From Rhizobium rhizogenes (lineage in GTDB: Bacteria; Pseudomonadota; Alphaproteobacteria; Rhizobiales; Rhizobiaceae): a stretch of 64,000 nt of DNA. The position numbers were made by a program, and so were the translations under genes. Positions 1 to 10,094 of this stretch are shown one piece after another. Position 1 is the stretch's first letter. Each line of letters starts with the position of its first letter. The notes under the pieces were generated by a model. That model did no database searches. It was not told the origin of the DNA and worked only from the letters and a program-made list of their open reading frames with translations. The stretch spans positions 2,652,501 through 2,716,500 of the forward strand of contig NZ_CP019701.2 of assembly GCF_002005205.3 (NCBI RefSeq). The letters run 5' to 3'.

Positions 1-75
1 ATGCAGACGCAGAAGTGTGAGGCCGACACACAGATGACGATATGCCATCCGTGAAAGAAGACCGGCCGCATTCAT
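1..75 (-). CDS. 5' end of an unidentified gene running off the window
   Basis: An open frame begins with ATG at 75 on the minus strand and stays open to base 1, giving 25 residues (start MNAAGLLSRM, then a hydrophobic GLTLLRL stretch). It lies 124 bases downstream of rsmB in the same orientation. In related rhizobia a heparinase II/III-family gene often follows rsmB. That is only a synteny guess: the fragment is too short to show any domain, and no strong ribosome binding site precedes it. A second ATG ten codons in is an alternative start. Confidence 0.35.
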   Translation of the reverse strand, partial: MNAAGLLSRMAYRHLCVGLTLLRLH

Positions 76-199
76 GCTGCCTGCAAAGGACCCAAACAAG
101 CTGTGTTTCCCGCTTCACATAGTTTTGTTTTTATCAGTGAACCGTGATGACCGGAACGTTATCGATAATATCAATGATTCGCTAAAGCTTCGCTTTTTT

Positions 200-1585
200 C
201 TACTTCTTACGCAAGACACTGCTAAAAAACCCATCGACGCCGCCAAACATATCCGGCGTTGTACGCAAATCTCCCTGCGGGCTGATCGCCACCTCCATTC
301 CCGGCCAGTCCTCCTTGCGCACGGCAATGCGCTCGATATCGGGATTCTCCGCCAGAACCTCGGCAATCATCGCTTCGCCCTCCGAAGGGTCCAGCGAGCA
401 ATTGGAGAACACCACGACACCGCCAGACCTCACCAGCGTCACGGCATGGCGCAGCATCTGGCCCTGAAGAGCCGCAAGCTTGGCAATGTCCGTTTCATCC
501 TTGGTCCAGCAGACATCCGGATGTTTGCGCAGCGTACCCGTCGACGAGCATGGCGCATCCAGAAGAACGGCGTCGAAAAGCTGCTCCGGCTGGTACTTCA
601 ACATGTTGACCTCCACCGTTTCGGCGTGAAGACCAAGCCGGTCGAGATTTTCCCTGAGACGGCGCAGGCGATTTCCGGACTGATCCAGCGCCGTCACCTT
701 CGCACCTGCAAGTGCGAGCTGGGCCGTCTTGCCGCCCGGTGCCGCGCAGAGATCGGCGACACGCTTGCCGGAAATATCCCCCAACAGCTTCACCGGCATG
801 CTGGCCGCAAGATCCTGCACCCACCACGCGCCTTCGGCGAATCCGTCAAGCGAGGGGATCTGGCCTTCGAACTCACCCAGGCGAACGCTGCCATTCGGCA
901 TAAGTGTGCCACCCAGCTTTTCCGCCCAGAGACCAGAATCGGTCTTGACGGTGAGATCGATGGAGGAAGGCGTCAACTGCGCCTCCGAAATGCGTTGTGC
1001 GACCACATCGCCGTAGGCCGAAACAAGCCGGGCGTAAAACCAGTCCGGCAACACGGGCACATCGGCAAGAGCCGTTTCGATCTCCGTTTTTTCCCGGCCC
1101 AGCCGCCGGAGGACCGCATTGACCAGCTTCACGAAACGCCGGTTGCGCGGATCGCGGTGCGCCTGTTCGACAGCCAAATCGACAGCGGAATGATCGGGAA
1201 CATCAAGGTAGAGCATCTGCGCCGCACCGACGATGAGAACGTGATGCAATGATCGAGCACCTTGCGGCAACGGACCATCCAGCAGCATCGCTAATGCCTT
1301 TTCGATGCGGGGAAGATGGCGAAGTGCACTATTGACGATGGCCCTCACCAATGCCCGATCCGCAAGCGACAGCGCGCGATAGACCGGATTGCCGTTTTCA
1401 TTGTCCAGCATGCCGTCCAGCGAGGTCTTCTTTTCCAGAACGGCAGCGAGAATGCGGGTCGCGGCAATGCGTGCGGCAAGGCCTGGCTTGTCCTGGAAAG
1501 ACGAAGGGCCGTCTTCACGGCCCCTGCCTTGCGCCGGTCTCGATTTTTTAAGCCGCGCCGGCTTATGCTGAATATCGGATGTCAA
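200..1585 (-). CDS. rsmB: RsmB-type 16S rRNA (cytosine-C5) methyltransferase
   Basis: SAM-dependent m5C methyltransferase of the RsmB/Sun family, expected to act on 16S rRNA of the 30S subunit. An N-terminal NusB-like helical domain (roughly residues 35-165) is followed by the Rossmann methyltransferase domain. The SAM motif [10 protein letters not shown], the catalytic motif DAPCSSTG and the second-cysteine motif FSNCSLDP are all visible. The chosen start is TTG at 1585, which overlaps the htpX stop as TTGA and has AGGGG about nine bases upstream, giving 461 residues. An open frame extends to 1627 without a better-spaced ribosome binding site. Translation is probably coupled to htpX. Function is near certain; the start is less so. 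Confidence 0.93.
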   Translation of the reverse strand: MTSDIQHKPARLKKSRPAQGRGREDGPSSFQDKPGLAARIAATRILAAVLEKKTSLDGMLDNENGNPVYRALSLADRALVRAIVNSALRHLPRIEKALAMLLDGPLPQGARSLHHVLIVGAAQMLYLDVPDHSAVDLAVEQAHRDPRNRRFVKLVNAVLRRLGREKTEIETALADVPVLPDWFYARLVSAYGDVVAQRISEAQLTPSSIDLTVKTDSGLWAEKLGGTLMPNGSVRLGEFEGQIPSLDGFAEGAWWVQDLAASMPVKLLGDISGKRVADLCAAPGGKTAQLALAGAKVTALDQSGNRLRRLRENLDRLGLHAETVEVNMLKYQPEQLFDAVLLDAPCSSTGTLRKHPDVCWTKDETDIAKLAALQGQMLRHAVTLVRSGGVVVFSNCSLDPSEGEAMIAEVLAENPDIERIAVRKEDWPGMEVAISPQGDLRTTPDMFGGVDGFFSSVLRKK

Positions 1586-2547
1586 GACCACGGCCCCTTG
1601 CGCTCGTTTTCGTTGCCACGTCCCCAACCCGTATTGGGCACGGAGCCTGATTTGCGCAGAGGTCTATCACCCGACGGCGGCGGCGTCGATGCTCGCGGGG
1701 AAAACTCCTGTGCCATGGCATGTAATGCTGCAACCCGGTTTTCGGTGTTCGGGTGTGTGGAGAAGAGATTGTCCATCCGCTCGCCAGAGAGGGGATTGAT
1801 GATGAACATATGCGCCGTTGCCGGGTTGCGCTCAGCATCGTCGTTATGAATCTGCTGCGCCATGCCGGAAATCTTCTGCAAGGCTGAGGCGAGCCAGAGC
1901 GGATTACCACAGATTTCAGCACCGCGCCGGTCAGCGGAATATTCCCGCGTGCGGCTGATCGCCATCTGCACCAGCATCGCCGCAAGCGGCGCCACAATCA
2001 TAGCAACCAGTACACCGATGAAACCAAGCGGATTGTTGTTGTTTTCCCGGTTGCCGCCGAAGAAGAAGGCGAAATTGCCGAGCATGGAAATAGCACCCGC
2101 CAGCGTGGCGGTGATCGTCATGGTCAGGGTATCGCGGTTCTGCACATGCGCCAGTTCATGCGCCATGACGCCGGCCACTTCCTCCGGCGTCAAACGCTCC
2201 AGCAATCCTGTTGAAGCTGCCACAGCAGCATTCTGCGGGTTTCGCCCCGTCGCAAAAGCATTGGGTTGCGGGCTGTCATAAATATAGACCTTCGGCATCG
2301 GCAAGCCGGCATTGTGCGAGAGGTCCCGGATCATGTGAAAAAATTCGGGCGCGTTCGCCTCGTCGATCTCCCGTGCCCGATAGGCTGAGAGAACCATTTT
2401 ATCCGAATTCCAATAGGAGAAGAGATTCATACCAGCGGCGATAAGCAGCGCAATCATCATGCCGCCCCGGCCGCCGATCAGAAAACCGACACCCATGAAC
2501 AATGCGGTCATGAAGGCCAGAAGCATTGCCGTGCGCATCATGTTCAT
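1582..2547 (-). CDS. htpX: HtpX-family membrane zinc metalloprotease
   Basis: Inner-membrane M48 zinc endopeptidase involved in membrane-protein quality control, often working alongside FtsH. The 321-residue product has two adjacent N-terminal hydrophobic segments (about residues 5-40), the zinc motif HELAH followed by a further membrane segment pair, and a downstream [12 protein letters not shown] glutamate motif. GGGAG lies eight bases before the ATG at 2547. The 3' end overlaps rsmB by four bases, so the two genes form a small operon. The gene diverges from the DUF1674 gene across 118 bases that must hold both promoters. Its length is slightly above the family's usual 280-300 because of a proline-rich polar tail. 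Confidence 0.95.
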   Translation of the reverse strand: MNMMRTAMLLAFMTALFMGVGFLIGGRGGMMIALLIAAGMNLFSYWNSDKMVLSAYRAREIDEANAPEFFHMIRDLSHNAGLPMPKVYIYDSPQPNAFATGRNPQNAAVAASTGLLERLTPEEVAGVMAHELAHVQNRDTLTMTITATLAGAISMLGNFAFFFGGNRENNNNPLGFIGVLVAMIVAPLAAMLVQMAISRTREYSADRRGAEICGNPLWLASALQKISGMAQQIHNDDAERNPATAHMFIINPLSGERMDNLFSTHPNTENRVAALHAMAQEFSPRASTPPPSGDRPLRKSGSVPNTGWGRGNENERKGPWS

Positions 2548-2665
2548 CCGTTGAAATCTCCCTGTCGCTCACCAGAATTGTTACGGGGTTTATAAAGCCC
2601 GTCAGATTATATAATCTGGTGAACGGCAAACATATTTCAATATCCCGTCATAGGGAGGATTTCTC

Positions 2666-2866
2666 ATGCAGGACGCAGATAATGACAATGGCGCGGAAAA
2701 GCCGAGACGGCTGTCGCCGGCCGCGGAACGGGCTCTGAAAGAAGCGGAGGAGCGGCGCAGGCAAAAAGCTGATCTTCAGCTGCCGCCGGAAACCGGCGGC
2801 CGAGGCGGTGCCGAACCCGTCCGTTTCGGCGACTACGAAATAAAGGGCCGGGCCATCGACTTTTGA
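2666..2866 (+). CDS. DUF1674 protein, SDHAF4-like
   Basis: A 66-residue soluble protein with a charged helical middle (AEERRRQK) and the conserved ending EPVRFGDYEIKGRAIDF that defines DUF1674. The family includes eukaryotic SDHAF4, which protects the flavinylated succinate dehydrogenase subunit during assembly; a similar role here is inferred from family membership only. GGGAGG precedes the ATG with good spacing. The gene stands alone between divergent htpX and convergent parB and ends at a shared hairpin terminator. No succinate dehydrogenase gene is nearby. Confidence 0.85.
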   Translation: MQDADNDNGAEKPRRLSPAAERALKEAEERRRQKADLQLPPETGGRGGAEPVRFGDYEIKGRAIDF

Positions 2867-2877
2867 GCCGCGCGAAA

Positions 2878-2910
2878 TAAAAATACCCGCCAAAGGCGGG
2901 TATTTGTCAA
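2878..2910. terminator. Bidirectional hairpin terminator between DUF1674 gene and parB
   Basis: A perfect 11-base-pair stem, AAATACCCGCC at 2881-2891 and its complement at 2895-2905, closes on a three-base loop. It sits between the convergent stops of the DUF1674 gene and parB. The T-rich side is stronger on the minus strand, suggesting it mainly ends the par operon transcript. Confidence 0.8.
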
Positions 2911-2927
2911 TTAAAACAGATATTTAT

Positions 2928-3806
2928 TTATTTTTGCTCTAGCAGCCGGCAGACCGCTTCCAGCTGCTCCAGCGTACGGTAGCCAATACGGATTTGCCCC
3001 GATCCGCCCTTGTGGATGATCTTCACATCAAGCCCCAGAGCGTCCGACAGGCTACGCTCCAGCGCTATCGTGTCGGAATCCTTTTCAGCGGCCGGCCGCT
3101 TCTCGACGACGTCCTGAGACTTGATGTCGTTCTGTGCCAGACGTTCGGCATCACGCACCGACAATCCCTTGGAAACGATCGTACGCGCAAGGCTCGCCGG
3201 ATCGGAAGTGGACACGAGCGCACGCGCATGACCGGCGGAAAGCGAACCATCCGCCAGCATATCCCGCACCGGATCGGGAAGCTTGAGGAGCCGAAGACTG
3301 TTGGCGACATGGCTTCGGCTCTTGCCGATGATCTCACCGAGATCGTTCTGGGTATATCCGTGTTCGGCAATCAGCTGCTCATAACCCATCGCCTCTTCAA
3401 GCGGATTGAGGTCTGAACGCTGCACGTTCTCGACAATGGCCAGTTCCAGCGCGGTACGGTCGTCCACATCGCGAACGATAACCGGCACGTCGGTAAAGCC
3501 AGCCAACTGCGCGGCGCGCCAGCGCCTTTCACCTGCAATAATCTCGTATCGATTGACTCCAACCGTTCGCACCACCACAGGCTGAACAATCCCGTGCTGA
3601 CGAATGGATGCGGCCAGATCCTGCAGCTCATTCTCATCGAAGTGCCGCCGGGGGTTTCTTTGACTGCGAGCGATGAATTCGATCGGGATGGTCCGATCAG
3701 CGTTAACGGCCCGCTGCGGTTCGCCCACCGGGACAGGCTGGTCCATTTCACCGATCAAGGCAGCAAGGCCGCGCCCCAATCGGCGCTTGGAAAGATCATC
3801 ACTCAT
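2928..3806 (-). CDS. parB: Chromosome partitioning protein ParB
   Basis: CTP-dependent DNA clamp that loads at parS sites, spreads along the origin region and recruits SMC while ParA moves the complex. The 292-residue protein has the N-terminal nuclease-like/CTPase domain with GERRWRA at residues 92-98 and the ENVQR(S)DLNPLEEA box at 126-139. A helix-turn-helix covers about 150-172 (YTQNDLGEIIGKSRSHV), and a C-terminal dimerisation segment ends the chain. parA lies 30 bases upstream in the same orientation. Five parS-like palindromes lie between 5233 and 26275, which fits its role at the nearby origin. Confidence 0.97.
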   Translation of the reverse strand: MSDDLSKRRLGRGLAALIGEMDQPVPVGEPQRAVNADRTIPIEFIARSQRNPRRHFDENELQDLAASIRQHGIVQPVVVRTVGVNRYEIIAGERRWRAAQLAGFTDVPVIVRDVDDRTALELAIVENVQRSDLNPLEEAMGYEQLIAEHGYTQNDLGEIIGKSRSHVANSLRLLKLPDPVRDMLADGSLSAGHARALVSTSDPASLARTIVSKGLSVRDAERLAQNDIKSQDVVEKRPAAEKDSDTIALERSLSDALGLDVKIIHKGGSGQIRIGYRTLEQLEAVCRLLEQK

Positions 3807-3836
3807 AAGACATTACTCCATACATTCCGGCAAACG

Positions 3837-4631
3837 TCAGGCGGCCTTGCGCAAACGCTCTCTCTGAATCACTTCCGATGCCAGCTGCAGATAGGCTTGG
3901 CTGCCGGCACATTTCAGATCATAAAGAATTGCCGGTTTACCATAAGAGGGCGCTTCCGAAACACGAACATTGCGCGGAATGAGCGTGTGGTAAACTTTTT
4001 CTCCCAGGTGCGTCCGCACATCCGAAACGACCTGCTGCGCAAGATTATTGCGCGCATCGAACATTGTCAGAACAATACCCTGAATATCAAGTTGCGGATT
4101 AACCGAACCACGGATCTGGCTGACCGTATCCAGCAGCTGGCTAAGGCCCTCCAGCGCGAAAAACTCGCATTGTAGCGGCACCAGCACGGAATGCGCGGCT
4201 GTCATTGCATTCATGGTCAGAAGATTAAAGGAGGGCGGGCAGTCAACGAGAATATAGGAATAGCCTCTCGCCTCCTGCGTTTCCATAGCCGCGCGCAAGA
4301 GAAACACACGATTGGAAACATTCGCGACCTGCATTTCGAAGCCGAGCAAATCCATCGTGGAGGGTACGATATCAAGATTTGGAACGGCTGTTGGAACAGC
4401 AACGTCACTAATGCCATGATCGCCCACAAGGAGATCATAGGATGAAAGCTTCCGCTCCTTGCGATCAATTCCAAGCCCGGTACTGGCATTTCCCTGCGGA
4501 TCAAGATCAATGATCAACACGCGTTCGCCGATAGCCGCCAGCGCCGTTGCCAGATTAATGGCAGTCGTCGTTTTACCGACCCCACCCTTCTGGTTTGCGA
4601 CTGCGATAATCCGGTTTTTTTCAAAAGTCAT
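3837..4631 (-). CDS. parA: Chromosome partitioning ATPase ParA (Soj type)
   Basis: Deviant Walker ATPase that binds nucleoid DNA when ATP-bound and pulls ParB-parS complexes apart after origin replication. The 264 residues include the deviant Walker A KGGVGKTT at 15-22, the A' motif DLDPQGN at 42-48 and the Walker B-like LVDCPPS around 128-134. The short N-terminus lacks the helix-turn-helix of plasmid ParA (type Ia) proteins, as expected for a chromosomal Soj. It follows rsmG by 19 bases and precedes parB, giving the classic mnmG-rsmG-parA-parB order. Confidence 0.97.
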   Translation of the reverse strand: MTFEKNRIIAVANQKGGVGKTTTAINLATALAAIGERVLIIDLDPQGNASTGLGIDRKERKLSSYDLLVGDHGISDVAVPTAVPNLDIVPSTMDLLGFEMQVANVSNRVFLLRAAMETQEARGYSYILVDCPPSFNLLTMNAMTAAHSVLVPLQCEFFALEGLSQLLDTVSQIRGSVNPQLDIQGIVLTMFDARNNLAQQVVSDVRTHLGEKVYHTLIPRNVRVSEAPSYGKPAILYDLKCAGSQAYLQLASEVIQRERLRKAA

Positions 4632-4650
4632 GCCGCACCTGGCCAGCTTA

Positions 4651-5268
4651 TCAGCGCCTCAGGGTGAGGTTGCTGATTTCAAGAACAACAGAATCTGCCT
4701 CAATGGCACTCTGATGTTTTACCAGATCGAACTGCCAGCGACCATGCGCTTTCTGCACTTCCGAATCATAATCCCGGCCTTTATTAAAATAAGCCTTGAG
4801 ATTTGGATTATTCCGCGCCCACGGGTGAGTGTATTCGAAGAGCAGATCCAGCTCCGCTAGCGCCCGCGCCGAAACAGCATCGCAGGTTGCAACGATTTCG
4901 GGCGCTTTTTCGATTCTCACGGGATGAACCGCACCTCTTGCGCCGGTTTCCTTCAGCGCAATCCGCAAAAACGCGGCTTTCTTATTGTTACTTTCGATCA
5001 GATCTACCCAGCCATCGCCAAGTTCCGCCAGAAAAATAGCGGTGACAACGCCAGGAAAACCGCCGCCGCTGCCAAGATCGATCCATTTTTTCGGATGGGG
5101 AAAAAGTTGAAATATCTGCGCGCTGTCGGCAACGTGCCGGCTCCAAAGCTCGCCAAGAGTGGAAGGCGCGACCAGATTCGTGGTTTTGTTCCACTTCTTA
5201 AAAAGCTCGACAAAATGCTCGAGCCTTTCTTGTGTTTCACGTGAAACACTCTGGCCGTTTATCTTCAT
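4651..5268 (-). CDS. rsmG: 16S rRNA (guanine-N7) methyltransferase RsmG (GidB)
   Basis: SAM-dependent methyltransferase that modifies G527 in the 530 loop of 16S rRNA; loss commonly gives low-level streptomycin resistance. The 205-residue protein shows the SAM motif [10 protein letters not shown] at residues 64-73. The first dozen residues carry a DNA constraint: codons 8-12 (VSRET) lie within a perfect 16-base parS palindrome at 5233-5248. The start at 5268 is 11 bases past the mnmG stop, and parA follows after 19 bases. Confidence 0.96.
   Translation of the reverse strand: MKINGQSVSRETQERLEHFVELFKKWNKTTNLVAPSTLGELWSRHVADSAQIFQLFPHPKKWIDLGSGGGFPGVVTAIFLAELGDGWVDLIESNNKKAAFLRIALKETGARGAVHPVRIEKAPEIVATCDAVSARALAELDLLFEYTHPWARNNPNLKAYFNKGRDYDSEVQKAHGRWQFDLVKHQSAIEADSVVLEISNLTLRR
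5233..5248. promoter_or_regulatory. parS site, perfect consensus
   Basis: The bases TGTTTCACGTGAAACA match the chromosomal parS consensus at all 16 positions and form a full palindrome. The site lies inside the 5' coding part of rsmG, 2.3 kb upstream of parB and about 6.5 kb from the presumed oriC. Being perfect, it is the likeliest primary ParB loading site here. Confidence 0.93.
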
Positions 5269-5279
5269 AATCCGACTCG

Positions 5280-7163
5280 CTATTGGTGCATGCGCAATTT
5301 TTCATTTCGCGCTGTGGAGTTTTTCCGCAGGAGCGCGAGCAGCAGCGATATCGCAGCAGGTGTCATACCGTCAACACGCGCAGCCTGCGCAATGTTCTCC
5401 GGTCGTGCCTTTTCCAACTTTTGTTTCAATTCATTGGAAAGACCCGACAGGCTTTGAAAATCGAAATCGTCTGGAATCTTTCTGTCTTCGTCCCGCTTGA
5501 TATCGACGATATCGGCGCTCTGTCGCTGCATATAAACCGCATAACTGGCTTCAATCTCCAGAACCTCCGCAACTTTACCGCGGAGAGACTCCAGCTCCGG
5601 CCAGTGCTGTGTCAGAACGTCCAGCGTTATATCGGGATAAGCGAGCAGTTCATAAACAGAACGGCGCTGGCCATCCTGATTGAGTTTTAATCCCTGTTTC
5701 GCCGCCTGGGACGGACTGATGGAGATAGTCTTCATCAGCTCGCGACCTGATTCCAGATCCGCAATAAATGCTTCAAAGCGCTTTTCGCGCTCGGCGCCGA
5801 TAATGCCCGCCCTTTGACCAATCGGTGTCAGCCGCACATCGGCGTTATCTACCCGGAGGGAAAGCCGGTATTCCGCCCTGGACGTGAACATGCGATAGGG
5901 TTCACTCACACCCTTGGACGTCAGATCATCGATCATGACACCGATATAGGATTCCGTGCGACTGAAATAGAGCGCGTCGGTATTGCTTGCATACAGAGAG
6001 GCATTCAGTCCGGCAACAAGACCCTGAGCGCCGGCTTCTTCATAACCAGTGGTGCCGTTGATCTGCCCGGCGAGGAAGAGCCCCGGAATTTTGCGGCATT
6101 CGAGCGATGGCTTGAGTTCACGCGGATCAACATAATCATATTCAATCGCATAGCCGGGCTGAAGAATGGCAACCTGTTCCAACCCCGGTATGGTACGGAT
6201 AAATTGTTCCTGAACCGAAGCGGGCAGGGAGGTCGAGATACCATTCGGATAAATGGTGTGATCATCCAGGCCTTCCGGCTCCAGAAATATCTGATGACCA
6301 TCACGCTCGCCAAAGCGGGTTATCTTGTCCTCGATCGACGGGCAATAACGCGGACCGACTCCTTCTATCTGTCCGGAATACATCGCCGACAAATGTATAT
6401 TGTCCCTGATGATCTTGTGTCCGGCAGGCGTCGTGCGGGTTACACCACATTCAATCTGCGGATTGGCAATATGATCGGTCATGAAGGAAAAGGGCACGGG
6501 ATCTTCATCCGCCGCCTGCCGGTCTACAGCGCTCCAGTCAATCGTTCGGCCATCAAGCCGTGCAGGCGTACCGGTTTTTAGCCGTCCCATGACCAGACCG
6601 AGCCGCGAAAGTGTATCAGAGAGACCCACTGACGGTTTTTCACCCACACGGCCGGCAGGAATCTTTTCGGAACCGATATGAATAAGCCCACGCAGGAAAG
6701 TCCCGCTGGTGAGGACGACAGCTCCACAGGGAATCCGGCTACCGTTTTCCATTAAAACTGCGGAAACCCGATCATTGACCATCTCAATATCAAAGGCATC
6801 GCCTTCGATAATCGTCAGATTCTCAATTGCACCGATTTTCCGCTGCATAGCTTCACGGTAGAGCCGCCGGTCGGCCTGCGTCCGTGGCCCACGGACTGCC
6901 GGCCCCTTTTTGCGGTTGAGCATACGGAACTGAATGCCTGCCGCATCGGCGACCCTGCCCATCAGGCCGTCAAGAGCATCGATTTCCCGAACAAGGTGCC
7001 CCTTGCCAAGACCGCCGATTGCCGGATTACAGGACATCACTCCGATGGTTTCGCGCTTATGGGTAACAAGAGCGGTTTTTGCACCATGTCGTGCGGCAGC
7101 GGCAGCCGCTTCACTGCCCGCATGTCCACCGCCGATAACAATAACATCGAATGACTGGTGCAT
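5280..7163 (-). CDS. mnmG: tRNA uridine 5-carboxymethylaminomethyl modification enzyme MnmG (GidA)
   Basis: FAD-dependent enzyme that, with MnmE, adds the cmnm5 group to U34 of certain tRNAs. The 627 residues begin with the FAD-binding [10 protein letters not shown] motif at about residues 12-21. They continue with the family signature segments CNPAIGG and [12 protein letters not shown], and a [12 protein letters not shown] segment further on. Its length is typical of the family. It lies between mnmE (62 bases upstream, with a parS-like site in the gap) and rsmG, consistent with a shared transcript that puts both partners of the MnmEG complex together. Confidence 0.97.
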   Translation of the reverse strand: MHQSFDVIVIGGGHAGSEAAAAAARHGAKTALVTHKRETIGVMSCNPAIGGLGKGHLVREIDALDGLMGRVADAAGIQFRMLNRKKGPAVRGPRTQADRRLYREAMQRKIGAIENLTIIEGDAFDIEMVNDRVSAVLMENGSRIPCGAVVLTSGTFLRGLIHIGSEKIPAGRVGEKPSVGLSDTLSRLGLVMGRLKTGTPARLDGRTIDWSAVDRQAADEDPVPFSFMTDHIANPQIECGVTRTTPAGHKIIRDNIHLSAMYSGQIEGVGPRYCPSIEDKITRFGERDGHQIFLEPEGLDDHTIYPNGISTSLPASVQEQFIRTIPGLEQVAILQPGYAIEYDYVDPRELKPSLECRKIPGLFLAGQINGTTGYEEAGAQGLVAGLNASLYASNTDALYFSRTESYIGVMIDDLTSKGVSEPYRMFTSRAEYRLSLRVDNADVRLTPIGQRAGIIGAEREKRFEAFIADLESGRELMKTISISPSQAAKQGLKLNQDGQRRSVYELLAYPDITLDVLTQHWPELESLRGKVAEVLEIEASYAVYMQRQSADIVDIKRDEDRKIPDDFDFQSLSGLSNELKQKLEKARPENIAQAARVDGMTPAAISLLLALLRKNSTARNEKLRMHQ

Positions 7164-7212
7164 ATTCCTGCGCCCTATCCCAAATCACCGGCATAGCCCA
7201 AGGGGCCGCCAA

Positions 7213-7228
7213 TGTTTCACGTGAATCA
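7213..7228. promoter_or_regulatory. parS-like site, one mismatch
   Basis: TGTTTCACGTGAATCA differs from the parS consensus only at position 14. It is in the short mnmG-mnmE intergenic gap next to the mnmE stop, so it is not constrained by coding. It is probably bound by ParB less strongly than the perfect site at 5233. Confidence 0.82.
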
Positions 7229-8554
7229 TTTTCCTATGCAGAATTCCGAGAAGATTACACCGAGCAAGTCTTCCACATCAACGCGCCCGGTAATGCGTCC
7301 GAGCGATGTCGCCGCAAGCCGCAAGTACTCCGACCTTATCGCAAGGTCCATGGCTTCGGAATCGAGCGCATCACTAACATAGTTCAGCGTCTCTTCAAGT
7401 CGTTTTTTATGGCGGGCGCGGGCAGGAACCAATGTCAGCCCTCCGCCTACGCGGTTTTCGATCTCCTGTTTGATCAACCCACGCAACCCATCAAGCCCTT
7501 GTCCCTCTTTTGCCGAGATCGAAAGATCGAAGTCATTTTTCACCGATCCGGAAGCGAGCGCGGCCTTCGTTCTGATATAAAGCCGGCGTGAATGCTCGAA
7601 GGAGACGGAAGATTGTTTCGGGGACGAATCGTTATCTTGGAGCAACAGGATGAGGTCAGCATTCTCGGCAGTCAGCCGTGCGCGCCTTACACCCTCCTGC
7701 TCCACCACGTCCTGTGTTTCACGAATACCGGCCGTATCAAATATCCGGACAAGATAGCCTTCGAGATTGATATCGACGCTGAGCACGTCTCTCGTGGTTC
7801 CCGCTATATCGGTCACAATCGCGACGTCACGGCCACTCAAGGCGTTAAGCAGGGTCGATTTTCCTGCATTCGGCTCCCCAACCAGCGCCACCTTGAAACC
7901 GTCACGGATGATTTCGCTATTTCCACCATCATGAAGGTGAGCCGATATTTCCTGCCGCAATTGCGCCATCGCTTCCCAGACCTGAGAGGCAACCGAATCC
8001 GGGACATCATCCTCGTCGGCGAAGTCCAGCTCGGCCTCGATCAGCGCCCGTGCCCGCGTCAACCTGCTTGCCCAGCCATCGTAGAGCGCCGACAGTTTGC
8101 CCGTACTCTGCTCCACGGCCAACCGTCTCTGCATTTCCGTTTCCGCCTGCAGCAGATCTGCCAGCCCTTCGATTTCAAGAAGATCCATCTTGCCATTCTC
8201 GAAGGCCCGGCGGGAGAATTCACCGGCATCAGCAGGGCGGAACCCGTCCAGACTTTCAAGCTCGGCGAAAATCGACGCCAGAACCGCCCGGCTTCCGTGG
8301 CTGTGAATCTCCACGCAATCCTCACCGGTAAAAGAATTCGGCGATGAGAAAACCATGACCAGCGCCTGGTCGATAATCTCGTTGTTTCGATTCCGAATCG
8401 AATTCAATACGGCTCGGCGCGGCGGCGGCGCTTGCCGCCCCGTCAATGCCGTCAAAGCCACCAGAGCACCAGGCCCACTGATTCTGATCACAGCAACGCC
8501 CGCCGGCAAGGCTCCGCTTGAAAGCGCATAAATGGTATCGGCGGAAGCTGACAT
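7226..8554 (-). CDS. mnmE: tRNA modification GTPase MnmE (TrmE)
   Basis: GTPase partner of MnmG in wobble-uridine modification. The 442-residue protein has the N-terminal tetrahydrofolate-binding domain and a helical domain that brackets a G domain. The G domain has GEPNAGKS at residues 226-233 and DIAGTTRD at about 251-258. The C-terminus is FCIGK, with the family's conserved cysteine at 439. It sits between rho and mnmG. A hairpin terminator separates it from rho, so it may have its own promoter in the 88-base gap. Confidence 0.97.
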   Translation of the reverse strand: MSASADTIYALSSGALPAGVAVIRISGPGALVALTALTGRQAPPPRRAVLNSIRNRNNEIIDQALVMVFSSPNSFTGEDCVEIHSHGSRAVLASIFAELESLDGFRPADAGEFSRRAFENGKMDLLEIEGLADLLQAETEMQRRLAVEQSTGKLSALYDGWASRLTRARALIEAELDFADEDDVPDSVASQVWEAMAQLRQEISAHLHDGGNSEIIRDGFKVALVGEPNAGKSTLLNALSGRDVAIVTDIAGTTRDVLSVDINLEGYLVRIFDTAGIRETQDVVEQEGVRRARLTAENADLILLLQDNDSSPKQSSVSFEHSRRLYIRTKAALASGSVKNDFDLSISAKEGQGLDGLRGLIKQEIENRVGGGLTLVPARARHKKRLEETLNYVSDALDSEAMDLAIRSEYLRLAATSLGRITGRVDVEDLLGVIFSEFCIGK

Positions 8555-8572
8555 CGCTCACCTCGGTTTAAA

Positions 8573-8607
8573 ACAGTCAAGCCGCATCCGAATGAACGAA
8601 TGCGGCT
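8573..8607 (-). terminator. Hairpin terminator downstream of rho
   Basis: AGCCGCAT at 8580-8587 pairs with its complement at 8600-8607 across a 12-base loop. On the minus strand it lies just after the rho stop and is followed by TTGACTGTTTT. It probably ends or attenuates the rho transcript before mnmE. The T-run is interrupted, so strength is uncertain. Confidence 0.6.
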
Positions 8608-8642
8608 TCAAGGTCTTCAGATGAATCCGGCTAAACTCCGGA

Positions 8643-9908
8643 TCAGGTATTCATGGATTCGAAGAAATCCGAATTGTTCTTGGTCTGCTTCAGCTTGTCG
8701 ATCAGGAATTCGATAGCGTCCATCGTTCCCATCGGCGCAAGAATACGGCGAAGAACGAAAATCTTCTGCAGATCCTGGCGCGGCACCAGCAGGTCTTCCT
8801 TACGTGTACCGGACTTCAGAATATCCAGCGCCGGGAAGATACGCTTGTCGGCAACCTTGCGATCGAGCACGATTTCCGAGTTGCCTGTGCCCTTGAACTC
8901 TTCGAAGATGACTTCGTCCATACGGCTACCCGTATCGATCAGTGCAGTGGCGATGATCGTCAGCGAACCGCCTTCTTCGATGTTACGCGCGGCACCGAAG
9001 AAACGCTTCGGGCGTTGCAGGGCATTGGCATCCACACCACCGGTCAGAACCTTGCCGGAGGAGGGAACGACCGTGTTATAGGCGCGACCAAGGCGAGTGA
9101 TGGAATCGAGCAGGATCACGACGTCGCGACCATGTTCGACCAGACGCTTTGCCTTTTCGATGACCATTTCAGCGACCTGAACGTGGCGCACCGCCGGTTC
9201 ATCGAAGGTCGAGGACACAACCTCGCCCTTGACGGAACGCTGCATGTCGGTGACTTCTTCCGGGCGTTCGTCAATCAACAGAACGATCAGGTAACATTCT
9301 GGATGATTTGCCGTGATCGAGTGAGCGATATTCTGCAGCAGAACCGTTTTACCGGTACGCGGCGGCGCGACAATCAATCCGCGCTGGCCCTTTCCGAGCG
9401 GAGCAACGAGATCGATGACCCGCGAAGACAGATCCTTGGATGTCGGAACATCCAGTTCCATCTTGAAGCGCTCGTTCGGATAAAGCGGCGTCAGATTGTC
9501 GAAGTGAACCTTGTGGCGGATCTTTTCCGGATCGTCGAAATTGATCGTATTGACCTTGAGAAGCGCGAAATAACGTTCACCTTCCTTGGGGCCGCGGATC
9601 GGTCCTTCAACGGTGTCGCCGGTCTTCAGCGAGAAGCGGCGGATCTGCGAGGGCGAGATATAGATATCATCCGGACCGGGCAGATAGTTTGCGTTGGCGG
9701 ATCTCAGGAAGCCGAAACCGTCCTGCAGGACTTCAACGACGCCCTCGCCGATGATTTCGATGTCCTGGCTCGCGAGAACCTTGAGGATTGCGAACATGAG
9801 TTCCTGCTTGCGCATGGTGCTCGCATTTTCAACTTCCAGGGATTCGGCAAAAGTCAGCAAGTCGGTAGGCGATTTGCTCTTAAGTTCCTGAAGCTTCATT
9901 TCAGCCAT
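8643..9908 (-). CDS. rho: Transcription termination factor Rho
   Basis: Hexameric RNA helicase/translocase that ends untranslated transcripts. The 421 residues comprise an N-terminal helical domain and a cold-shock-like primary RNA-binding domain (GFGFLRS around 64-70). The RecA-type ATPase core has Walker A APPRTGKT at 181-188, [12 protein letters not shown] and the [11 protein letters not shown] segment. There is no long insertion in the RNA-binding domain. The 186-base leader before it shows no structure I can name; rho genes are commonly autoregulated through their leaders, but nothing here demonstrates that. Confidence 0.98.
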   Translation of the reverse strand: MAEMKLQELKSKSPTDLLTFAESLEVENASTMRKQELMFAILKVLASQDIEIIGEGVVEVLQDGFGFLRSANANYLPGPDDIYISPSQIRRFSLKTGDTVEGPIRGPKEGERYFALLKVNTINFDDPEKIRHKVHFDNLTPLYPNERFKMELDVPTSKDLSSRVIDLVAPLGKGQRGLIVAPPRTGKTVLLQNIAHSITANHPECYLIVLLIDERPEEVTDMQRSVKGEVVSSTFDEPAVRHVQVAEMVIEKAKRLVEHGRDVVILLDSITRLGRAYNTVVPSSGKVLTGGVDANALQRPKRFFGAARNIEEGGSLTIIATALIDTGSRMDEVIFEEFKGTGNSEIVLDRKVADKRIFPALDILKSGTRKEDLLVPRQDLQKIFVLRRILAPMGTMDAIEFLIDKLKQTKNNSDFFESMNT

Positions 9909-10094
9909 GAAGAGAAGACCGTTTGATAATGTAATGTCGGGGGAGGGCGTGTTCGCGAATCAGATGCTGTGGGAGATACCGCAGATGACTGAATAATTCA
10001 CATGCCACGAAGATGAGTGGTCCGAAAATAGCGATTGAACACGGCCGCTGCAAGAGGAAAGCACGAATTCCGCGAAATTTATCGTCGCACCGAC

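Noticed and set aside
181..199. AAAGC-TTC-GCTTTTTT as terminator downstream of rsmB
   Set aside because: The T-run is on the plus strand, opposite to rsmB transcription, and the stem is only five base pairs.
74..1252. A 392-codon plus-strand frame opposite rsmB
   Set aside because: Antisense to rsmB; sequence is arginine-rich shadow coding with no family similarity.
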